A stretch of 64,000 nt of DNA from positions 53,111,087-53,175,086 of the forward strand of contig OZ022508.1 of NCBI GenBank assembly GCA_963989385.1, in the 5' to 3' direction. Within the stretch, counting starts at the first letter, position 1. Every line of letters starts with the position of its first letter. This document shows positions 23,246 to 33,787 of this stretch, piece by piece. The position numbers were made by a program, and so were the translations under genes. The notes under the pieces are model-generated. The model was not told where the DNA came from. It searched no databases and was given only the letters and a program-made list of their open reading frames with translations. Source of the stretch: Ctena decussata. Its lineage: Eukaryota > Mollusca > Bivalvia > Lucinida > Lucinidae.

Positions 23246-23605
23246 TAAATGCCTTATATTGGCATTAAAAATTACTCCCTGTTCAGAAAATTAATTTAAA
23301 AAGTTAATAGTCCTTTCTAGTGACAGCACATTATTTCCACAATCTCTTATTTACCAGGTAGTGAGTTATGCTCCTACTATACTGAAAACCTCCGTTTCCT
23401 GGTAGCCCACAATACCTCTAATACTGCAATATACGTCAGTTAATTTTGTAGAATTTATACAAATGGGCATTTTTACATAGGAAAGAAAAAAAAAAGTCAA
23501 CGACAGTATCTCATATTTAAGTTACTGTGTTCTGTTACCAGTTCTTGCTGAAAATAAAACAGCATTACGCGAACATACATCGCGTATGGTCCAATCAAGT
23601 CATTC
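22173..23605. other. non-coding stretch
   Basis: AT-rich. Apart from the GCGAAGCCATGTCC end-motifs near 22560 and 23215, nothing is recognised. Confidence 0.35.
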
Positions 23606-24534
23606 AAAGGACTTATATGCTTAAGGCGTGAATTTTCCCCATCAGACCTGCACGACAGGTTCGAATTTTCAAAAGTATAAAGTGTGTATATTTTACTTAG
23701 CAGAGCTTCAACACATATGTAAACCGTATGAAAACAGATCATTTGTGATTCAGACCCGAACCCATGGGGAGATACTCCAGGCTGAATTACCTGCCCTAAA
23801 TTCAAGGTTTTCTCATACCCCATTTTTTGGGGAAAAAAACATTGAAATCGGTCATTCATTCCATACATTTTTGTCAAAAAAGCATGCTAAATACATGCAT
23901 ATCACAGTACAAAGCAATACTTTTCTTCTTGTTACGCTTAATTGGCATTTAAACTTGCAAAGCCATAGTTATACTTCCGGTCAAAACAAAAAACAACCAA
24001 AGGGGAACGCTTCACTATAATTAAAATACAAGAACTCCCCCCCCCCCCCCGACCCAGCATTTCCGTTATGCAGCAGACTTATGCATGGCAAGTACGCAAT
24101 ATATATGAGTGGGAAGCTGGGTCACGGGGGGGGGGGGGGGGGGCGATACTCAGTAAGCCAAAGAAGAAGAATGGTCAACAGTAGCACTGTGATTTCAAGG
24201 ATTATATTGTGTACCATGACCTTAAATGAAGTCAAGGTCACATACATATAGTCAAAATTACCCAGTGTTGTCTTTTATGTAAGTTATGTAATTAAAAAAG
24301 GATGAAATGCATACAATAAATCATTATTTCAACGATCAGTTTGAGGATAATTTACAATTAATCTCAACAATGACGTCAACGTATGTTTAACGTACTTTAC
24401 ATGGACAAAAACACTTGAAAAATCGTTTGGTATGCAAGTTACATGTCATAGTCATAAATGCAAAGCAAAAATCAGTGATTCGTATAAAGTTTTAATCACG
24501 GGGAAAATTCACGCCTTAAGCATAGAAGTCCTTC
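23606..24534. mobile_element. ~0.93-kb TIR element, copy A
   Basis: Inverted ends built on AAGGACTTCTATGCTTAAGG followed by CGTGAATTTTCCCC. The interior has a hairpin of homopolymer plus CGACCCAGCATTTCC / GGAAGCTGGGTCACG, with a C run near 24037 and a G run near 24126, and a TCAAGGTCA-type repeat. Copy B (28091-29031) is the same element in the opposite orientation. Frames inside read repeat sequence only. CA flanks both copies. Confidence 0.75.
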
Positions 24535-26902
24535 AGAATATCTATACAGTAGTTTGTTCATCTGTCTCAATATTCAGGCTTACTATGGGAAATGACGGGA
24601 AAGCAATCAATGACAAAACACCAGATGCAGATGTAGATACGGTACTTTTCAAAACGTTTACCGTGTTTTACTGTTCGACATAAGCGTTCAGACCTTTCAC
24701 ACACGAAGTTAATCATCATTTTGTATAACTGACGTTATCCAAGGTCTTACAAATTTGCGTAAACGAGATAATCTGATAATAGGCAATTCAGAAGTGTTTA
24801 ATTAAATAGTAATGATAATAACATATACCACTATCGAACAAACGGTTTCACCAGACCTCTGTATCTGCAAGTTTAACTAATATTTGCTTATCAATAATGT
24901 TCAAGTTGTCCCTACAGCCTTGCAATGAACGCAGACTAATGCTAAATTGAAACATGAGTTTATTTCAAGTCTGTAAAGCAGTGATAAAAACAAGCAACAA
25001 GCAAATTGGGAGTTTGAGGGAGGGGGGGGGGGGGGCGTCGAGTTGGTATCGTTTTATGTTTTGTTTATCTGTACCTCTATTGAGTGTGAATAAATCCTAA
25101 TACATATTCTACACAGGATCTATTCTTTATGTAATTTATTCTGAATATAAGTCGAAATATTGTGTTTCGGCCGTCACGGTTTCACCGGGCGTGCTTTTCG
25201 AAATTTCTCTTTTACATATGTTCGATTATAAACCGAATTCTTGCAGAAAACAAAACGAAGTCTTTCTAGTATCAGCAGTAACAATCATTTGAAACGGATA
25301 TTTTATTACATCAACATGCACGCATGCATTGTATCTGAAACTGTTTATCTTCGAATAAAGATATTGTTGGAAACTAAACTTCTGTCTTTTCTGGCATACC
25401 AGCATATAAGGAAACCATCGGGCAAGCACAGTTAAACCAAATGCAAAGTGTAATAAAGCATACTGAACTGTTTCTACTTTATTTTAATCGTTTGATCATG
25501 TAAATGAATGCTCATTCTGAATAAATCGCTCAAAATGCTGGTAATACCATAATTCAATAGCGTTTGCTAAAGAGCTGACAAACCGGTACCTAAAATCTTG
25601 ATTTCATGATGATCTGCTTACATGTAAGGAAATATATGTCAATCATTCTATTTCTGTCTGCTTATTTGTTAAAGTGATTTCGCGATGATGGCATTGTTGT
25701 AGAAAGAAGTTAAATTTGGTTTGCTGTTCGATGAGAACCGAATACAAATAATTATAAATCATATCCCAAGTATCAGCGATGGACAATACAAAGGCTGCAA
25801 ACTAACTGAAAGGATGGGGATAGTTGAAGACTGTTAAAGGCAAATACATGTTTAGACAAAGTCATTAACTTTTACAATGGAGTAACAAGAATTTTGCATC
25901 GCCTGTAAATACATATTTGCAGTTTTTTTTTGTTTTTGTTTTTTTTTAATGTTGTCATAATTCTTTTTTTCACTGGTATCAGTTGGTTTGTTAAATTTTG
26001 GTTGCAGCATCACTTAGCATCAGTTGATATGCATGTACTTCTGCAGTTGTAAATTATCACGGCACAGTAAGTCCAAAGCATGTGCGCGGACAGGCAGTCG
26101 CCAGTTCATGTAAAGCTCACTTTTCACGGCCAGACCAAACAGGAACTGAACGTAAGCTGACAAAGGTGTTTTCCCATGTCTAGAATTACCCAAATTATCT
26201 AGATTAGTCCTATAAAATTCTGCTTTGATATGGGCTTTCCCTTCTAAAACAATCCAGAAAGTCTAGATTCGTCTTGTAGGACGGATTTTGATTTTTGGGA
26301 TTTTTTTAGAAGAGAAAAAATCTCAATCTATAATCGAAAGAATACGGTTATTCACATTTGAATTAAGGCAATATCTGTTAAGACAACCCTCAGCTTGTTT
26401 CGGATGAAGTTCCTAGGCAGGTTCTTTTGTCCCCAAACAGTCTTATGAGCAGTTTGATCTGAAGAAACAGTCTCATCAAGTTCTGCACTGTTTGTCATCC
26501 GCGTGCATCGCTTCCAAAAAGTATCGACTGTTACAAACGTAACGACTAATAACGCAACTTCTTAAGCTGTCCGCATGTTTAGGTTAATAATGAGAATTCC
26601 TCAGGGATCTTTGCACCAGCGAACACGACGGAATCCCCAGAAATAAATAACATTTGAGTGCTTTAATTAACTGCTAATTAATAAAACGTTCTTTATTATG
26701 ATTATTTAATGTCAGCGAACTGTCTGCAATACCAATTGCATAATAGGCGGTATCTTAATCTGCGTTATACCAACAGAAAAAGTGGCTTAGGACCCATGCA
26801 AACACCCAATTATTAGAGCTGCATGCCTACTGGTCATATACTTCGCTTTTCAGTTAAATGGTACGTATTTAAGATAAATAGACTGCTATGCTCGGATTAA
26901 TC
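24535..26902. other. non-coding stretch
   Basis: G run near 25020-25036 and T-rich runs near 25922-25970. A CTAGATT...AATCTAG style pairing occurs near 26180-26290. No exon or bounded element recognised. Confidence 0.35.
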
Positions 26903-27099
26903 TAGAGGAGAGTCGGGTAACTTCGGACAGCGGGTAAATTCGGACGGTGACATTATTTCCATAATATGTCAGTTGTTTTGGAATTTAAACAAAATTAACT
27001 GGGCAAACAGTGGAAATCTGCCGTCTCATCTGGATTTTCACTGTTTGCAATGGTATGTCCGAATTTGCCCGCTGTCCGAAATTACCCGACTCCACTCTA
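26903..27099. mobile_element. TA-flanked MITE with GAGTCGGGTAA ends
   Basis: TA-bounded 197-bp element. The left AGTCGGGTAACTTCGGACAG and the right complement (CTGTCCGAAATTACCCGACT) form long inverted repeats, continuing through CGGGTAAATTCGGAC. Consistent with a Tc1/mariner-type MITE. Confidence 0.8.
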
Positions 27100-27197
27100 T
27101 TTTATCGGAGCCTTCCCAGTTACACAATATGTCATAAGATGCAGTTTCACGGCTTCAGATTGCATCGAGCCTCAACTTTGTTTCATGATAGTTTCCT

Positions 27198-27420
27198 GGG
27201 GCCGTATTCGTAAAGCCACTTAAGTCGTTGCTATGCGGTTGCTAAGGCTAAATATCTATAAAGGAGATTCCCTACAACTATGAAATTTGGTCTGGAGGAA
27301 CAGTCTTACAAAGACTGTTCCTCCAGACCTAATTTCATAGTTGTAGGGAATCTCCTTCAAAGAAATTCAGCCTTAGCAACAGCATAGCAACCACTTAAGT
27401 CGTTTTATGAATACGGCCCC
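27198..27420. mobile_element. GGGGCCGTAT palindromic MITE, copy B
   Basis: A 223-bp near-perfect palindrome, GGGGCCGTATTCGTAAAGCC to its complement. The centre is AGGAACAGTCTT / AAGACTGTTCCT. Better preserved than the nested copy at 7320-7567. Confidence 0.85.
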
Positions 27421-28090
27421 TGGTGATTTTATGTGTTTTATAGTGATGTCTGAGTGGTTTAAATTAAATTATGAAAACGCCCACAATTGAATAGAAAATG
27501 ATAAGTATCCTTCGGTGTACGACAGACACATAACATGTTCTGTTTTGTTGTTTAAAAATAAAAAAAAATGGGTTGAACAAGATGTATTGTGTCCATTGTA
27601 TGGATTTTGATGTTTGTTGTTTTTATGTTCAGTTCTTCTGTGTTGGTGTGTCTGTTTGAGGAGATGTACTGTTCCGTTTTATCGTTTGCGATTCTCCCTT
27701 TCTCTTCTTTCGGTATTTTGGTTGAGTGGGGGTTTTTGTGTGTAAGTTATTTTTTTTTTTTGTCCTTGGGGACATGAATGTCTAATGTTTTCAGACCTAA
27801 GTTTGTACAGAAACTATCACCATCATGCAAGCTGAAAGTGCCTGCATAGATTTATGTTTTTATGTTTGGCTATGTAATGCAAAATATAACAATTAAAGTC
27901 TTTAAGTTCATACAGAACTGAAAAAAACAACAGACACACAGCATTAATCTGACAGATATCTAGACACAATTATCAGGCCATCTTGTTCTCTTGCAGAATG
28001 CAATGCACAGGAATTTCCGATTCATTTCCTATAAACTGCTATAGTTATTATAACAGCATGTCATCACAGCATGATACTGTTAGTTTACCC
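27421..28090. other. non-coding stretch
   Basis: T-rich; a 62-codon hydrophobic plus-strand frame near 27589 comes from TTTG/TGTT-rich sequence and is not called. Confidence 0.4.
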
Positions 28091-29031
28091 AAAGGACTTC
28101 TATGCTTAAGGAGGGAATTTTCCCCATGATTAAAACGTTATACGAATCGCTGACTTTTGCTTTGCATTTATGACTATGACATGTAACTAGCATGACAAAT
28201 GAATTTTCAAGCGTTTGTGTCCATGCAAAGTACGTTAAACATACGTTGACGTTGACGTCATTGTTGAGATTAATTGTAAATTATCCTCAAACTGATCTTT
28301 TGGAATAATGATTTATTGTTTACATTTCATCCCTTTTTTACTTACATTACTTACATAACAGACAACACTGGATAGTTTTGACTACATGTATATGACCTTG
28401 ACCTCATTTCAAGGTCATGGTACACAATTAAATCATTAAAGATCACAGTTCTACTTTTGACCAGTCTTCTTCTTTGGCTCACTGAGTATCGTTACCCACC
28501 CCCCCTCCGTGACCCAGCTTCCCACTCATATTTATTACGTACTTGCCATGCATAAGTCTGCTGCATAAAGGAAATGCTGGGTCACGGAGGGGGTGGGGGT
28601 GGGGGGTACTTATATTTTAATTATAGTGAAGCGTTCTATGTTGGCCGTTTTGACCGGAAGTATAACTATGGTTTTGCATGTTTAGATGCCAATCAGGCGT
28701 AACAAGAAGAAATTCATTGCTTTGTATTGTGATATACATGTATTTAGAATGCATTTATGACAAAAAATTATGAAATTAATGACTGACTTCAATATTTTTA
28801 TTACCTCAAAAAATGAGGTATGCGAAACCCTTGAATTTAGAGTAGGTAAGGTAAGCCTGGATTATCTCCCCATATCTTTGGGTCTGAATCACAAATGATC
28901 TGATTCCATACGGATTACACATTTGCGGAAGATCTACTAAGAAAAATATGCACACTTTCTACATTTGAAAATTCGGACCTGTCGTGCCGGTCTAATGGGG
29001 AAAATCCTCGCCTTAAGCATAGAAGTCCTTC
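28091..29031. mobile_element. ~0.93-kb TIR element, copy B (inverted)
   Basis: Reverse-orientation partner of 23606-24534, with the same AAGGACTTCTATGCTTAAGG ends, GACCCAGCTTCCC hairpin and internal TGACCTTGACCT stretch. About 3.5 kb separates the two, so the pair could fold or recombine to invert the segment between them. Confidence 0.75.
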
Positions 29032-30146
29032 AAATCTTGACTGGGTAGTATAGGGCCTAGTTGTTCAAAGCATCGTTAGCCTAACGAGCTCGTTAAGAGG
29101 TCAGCTCGTTAAGTGTTTGAAATGGCGCTTACATGTTGAGATTCAAACATTTCTCGAAGTATGGCACTCTAAGAGCACCTTACGGAATTGATATTAATCA
29201 TATTGATGTAACTAACGTAAATAACTACATGTAGCTTATGAGGCTGTGATATATGTTATCACAGAGAACAAGATTTACAGCACATAAAACAATAACTAAC
29301 GAGTCAGAATTGGAAAATAAAATGTACTTTCAACCCTTTTAGGGTATAATTTTAACACAGATTTTATAAAGAAAAGGTAGGTGTGATTTATCTTGTGAAG
29401 ACTACGAGACAGAAACTTTTCAGAGTTGTTGCATGAATTCTAATGCAGTTTCGTAGTCACCTTAATGTATGAAATAATATTGACACATAAATAGGGAAAT
29501 ATGTTAAAATAATGACAAAAAAAAAACAACATGAAACAGAAAACAGATTTCTCAGGTGTATCTAGTTTGCTCACTAAAGCTGAGATTGTTCAGATTTATG
29601 TAGTTTGTTCACTAAAGCTGTATATGCGCCCTAGATTTTATTCACTGTTACATTTATAGAAAAAATAGTATCATTTGATAACCATACAATCTAAATGTTT
29701 ATGATAATATTTTTCTCTAGCCTTTTTTAAAATGTAGAATAAACCGAAGATAATGACAAGATTATGACATCAACACTTTTAAAATGTGTTTCACGCATAA
29801 AATATTTAGGAGCATGCTGTGAGTTACTTTTCTTGTTTCTTCTTGTAATATTAAATCTATACACTCAAGTCATGAAACTAAAAACTGTCTGGCGACAGTT
29901 TTAAATAACCGATGTGCTTTTGACTCAAAAATGGCATTGGTGTAATTCAGAGTTCGAAAACGACAGTATCACATTATATATGTATCAGTCTTACAATATT
30001 CGATGTCATATACGTTAAGCGAGACTAGTATAGGGGAGAGTATGTGGTAACGAATTCTGAAAATAGTTATCCTGATTGCTCATAAAAACTGGGAGGTAGT
30101 TCTAATGGACATTCACAGTATATCATTTTATGGAGAATTGAGAGAG

Positions 30147-30193
<47 letters not shown>

Positions 30194-32580
30194 GAGAGAG
30201 AGAGCAAAATCCCAAAATTATCCTTAAATTATCTTCTACCTCTTCATCTATATATAAATAGTGTACACACACGTAAAAGTCCTCCTTGTGTGACAGTGAT
30301 ACAGTTTCAGACTACTCCAAGTCCTCTAGGCAACCATTTGATTACTTAATTTATAATATAGTTCTACCATAGAATGCTAAAAGACCACTTTAGCAATAAC
30401 AGTTTCTGTAGCGCAAAATACCATTTTGTATGCATTTCATTGTTACTCATATTCGGTAACGTATATGACAGGGCAAAGTTTTACAAGTGCAAAGTTTTAC
30501 AAGTTTGATAGCATTTGTTCTTATTTAAACATATATTAATGCATTAGTGTTCTTCATTGATTGTACTTACATGCTCATTTTAATCAGATTAAGTAGTCTG
30601 TCCATTCTTGGTAACGTAGACAACAGTACGGTTTCTAACGCTCCAGAAGACAATATTGATTTAATTCAGAGGCTTCCAAGCATATTTTCTACAACACTAA
30701 AATATATGTCTGTTATTGTGTTTATTTGGATGAGATTATGCAAAGGTCATTAAAATGATACGGTCACGTATATAACATGGGAGAAACAGCCAAACTGCCC
30801 AATAATCAGACAGCAGAAAGCAGGGAAATACTTTGTAGACGTTGGGCTTTCAGAAAAAAAGAACATGTTAAAAAAGTATCTCATAAAAGGAGAGGGAGAT
30901 ATTGGAGCTTAAAAATCTACCAGCTTTTATTAATGTATCATTTGATCAATTTCACCCACAGATGGACCGACGGACGAACAAATGGATCTGACAAGGACAG
31001 ACGGCCCGAAGACAATCTTAAAGTACCGGATTGGACTGAAAATGACACCAGAGTATGCAACTACAACCCTTGTATAATCAGCGGCTAGTTTTGACCTCTT
31101 TTAAGCTTGTCATTTTTGAGAAGTTGACTGCCAAAACAGTGGTGAACACATGCTATTGATAAACCGACATACGGACGGATGGAAAAATAAATATATAGAG
31201 CACATATTATCTACATGAGTGCGAGTTAATAGAAGTTACACATATATACTGTTTTTCAAGCATTTAGCCCATTTAGCTGGTCTTAAAGTAGTAATTTAAG
31301 TAGATTTTCATCATGTATGTACGTTTTCTATTTGACCGTGACCTTGACCTTTTGTACATGTTGAAATATATCTAGATAGTTAATTCAACAATGAAATACC
31401 TTGTAAATTAGTTTCTGCATATGACTTGACATATTTATTGTCGTGGTAATAAAACAGACAATTTCTTATATTGATGTCGAAAATTGTCAACCTTTGGTAA
31501 TCAACGGTAATTAACAAACAGACGCACGGACAAACACTGTTAAATAAGCCATATTTGTTAAAAGCCTCTATGTTTAGTTCATTCCATTTGTGTTCCGTAC
31601 GTACTACTGGAAAATGACAAACACTTGTCTTTGGTTGAAATAAATGGACACTTTGGACGTATACCGACAAACAATTGTGTAATTTTACTGTTCATGGGTA
31701 CGTAAGTTTCAAGGGCCATAACTCTGTTAGTACTCAGCTGCGGCGATGTCATCAGCCGGATCCATACACTAGACATGCTGACAAACAATTTGGTATATAA
31801 CACTTGATGTTTGCAGAACCTTACCAGTAAAGTCCTTAAGGAGAGCACTTTTGGGGCTCCGTCTGCTCTACTAATTGTCTTTAAACCAAGGTACAACTTA
31901 TTTCGTTCTTGTATGTGTTCTTTGTTTCCAAAGGCAACTAAATAGTCAACTGAGGACCCCGAGAAAAGCCAGACTCCATCTGGTTTGGTAAAAATTGCTC
32001 CCTGATGAATTTATACGGGTATTGGCGTAGATAATATCGAAGACAAAATGATAATATTAAATAAATATAATGAACTATATGGGCTCAATACCATAGGTTA
32101 AAGACATTCTTTGACTAAATTTTGTCCAAGGTCATTAATATTTATCATCATTACCTATGCAAACTGCCATGCGAGCTGACGAAAAGGATCAGGGCATCTA
32201 AAGATAATAGAGCCCAGAAATGCAATCGTTCCTTAACTTTAAGTCGTGTTTTAGACATGTATACTAATAATAATTATAAAATTTAAGTGAATCCGTTTGA
32301 ATTGTAGAGATGTACTCAATTGATTAAACACAAAGCTAGTTCGAAAATACTTAATTTCTGGTTTACATGACACAAAGTAAAGCGCCCTTAATGTTATAGT
32401 GACCTTAACTTTCAGGAATGATTGGAGTCGTACGAGGTATTTAATTCTAAAGTGATAAAACCCAGACTGTGCCACAACCTAAGAAACTCGATTATCAAAA
32501 TGAAAATTAATTTTCTTCAGTCTGCTTTACATTGCCAAGACAGTGAAAAATGCAAGCGCAAAACCTACAGAACTAATATT
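29032..32580. other. non-coding stretch with microsatellite
   Basis: An AG microsatellite runs about 30141-30204. Minus-strand phrases such as GAGTTATGGCCCTTG near 31710-31725 and GACCTTGACCT near 31340 look like degraded copies of common interspersed repeats. Frames at 30777-31088 and 31579-31896 have no protein motif and are not called. Confidence 0.4.
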
Positions 32581-32905
32581 GAGGTTTATGGATATACCGC
32601 CATTTTGTCAAAGAAGAATCTTTGTGCCTTCCTGTCTGCTTCCCTAGACTGTGGACGATGCGCCCCAGCAGGCATATGACGTCGAACTGACGTCGATATG
32701 ACGTCGTCACGTCGTATTGACGTTAGTTCGACGTCATTACGACGTCATGTGTCTGCTGGGTGTGGCCCTTCCAAAATGGGATGAACTCTTACAGAAAAAA
32801 TTGATTTCTTTTGGGGATACAAATTATTTCCTGTAAGAGCTGACTCCCGTTGAGAAGGAAGCCAAAATAGAAAATGATAGAGTTGCTTTCCCTGTAAGTA
32901 TGCCT
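32581..32905 (+). repeat. CTTCCTGTCTGCTTCCC dispersed repeat, copy e (interrupted)
   Basis: Landmarks TTGTGCCTTCCTGTCTGCTT, CCAAAATGGGATG and GAGTTGCTTTCCCT are in order, but a 97-bp palindromic element (32664-32760) is inserted after GACGATG. Confidence 0.7.
32664..32760. mobile_element. 97-bp CCCAGCAG element with GACGTC core
   Basis: Ends CCCAGCAGGCATATGACGTC and GACGTCATGTGTCTGCTGGG are inverted repeats. The interior is almost wholly built of ACGTC/GACGT units on both strands. Nested in copy e of the dispersed repeat, which shows it is a real insertion. Confidence 0.75.
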
Positions 32906-32922
32906 ATCTTTCTTAAAATAAT

Positions 32923-33160
32923 TGAGCCACGACACGAGAAAACCAACAATGTGGTTATGCGCCCAGCGCAGACTCAGATCAGTCTGGGCATCCGCCCAGT
33001 CTGATCAGACACTTTGCTAAGCGCTTAAAGGGTAGCTAAGGGTCTAAGCCACCTCCATGCGGACATCGAAGACTCTGATCAGACTAAGCGGATGCCCAGG
33101 CTGATCTGAGTCTGCGCTGGGCGCACAACCACTTTGTTTGTTTTCTCGCGTCGCGGCTCA
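32923..33160. mobile_element. 238-bp palindromic MITE, copy 8
   Basis: Full-length copy; flanking AT on both sides; starts 17 bp after the end of dispersed repeat copy e. Its centre is in the reverse orientation relative to most copies (AGCTAAGGGTCTAAGC). Confidence 0.92.
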
Positions 33161-33787
33161 ATTATGGGTGGTTTATTCCAGTTGACTCATCAAATGCTAT
33201 TCATCACTTCCGGGACTGTTAAAAACTTCTAGACAGAACGTAAATCATTAATTGGGTTATCAGGGGAGTTTAAAAAGATGTTCTGACGCAAGTTTCAATA
33301 CAGCACAATCTAAACGCCCTAAACGTGAATTAACAAACGCCCTTTGTGAAAGATTACTGCTACGGTTCCGCTATACTCATAGGAACTAGAAAGTATTCGC
33401 TTTTTGGATACCAGTAATTCTTCACAGGTCTGAAACTCTGCATTACGTATTCTAGTTCAAGTACAATAATGTGGTGAATAAGACGCTCGGCTACCTGCAC
33501 TATATGGACATGTCGATTTTGATTTTTTCCATGCGCACCATATTTGGCAATACGACTTTGCAGTTAATCAGTAACTTTCAAAAGTTCTAGATCAATTTTC
33601 TAATACATGATGGTATGTTCTCAGCGTTAGACAGAAATTGTGTCCCTGCGATGTTACTGACTCTCCGCTCAAAAAGGTTTGTGTCTGGTTTAATGAAAAG
33701 CAAATTATTCACGATAGATTGGCTATATAGCTTTGTTTTGCCTCTGAGTGTATTATACGCATTGTGCCAGTTTCATAGCATCATAAA
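33161..33787. other. non-coding stretch
   Basis: Nothing recognised. Confidence 0.4.

Noticed and set aside
23497..24020. Two overlapping frames on opposite strands
   Set aside because: Both lie largely within the 0.93-kb TIR element, and its copy at 28.1-29.0 kb does not preserve them.
30777..31088. 103-codon plus-strand frame containing RWTDGRTNGSDK
   Set aside because: The segment comes from GACGGACG-type simple repeat sequence; no domain seen.
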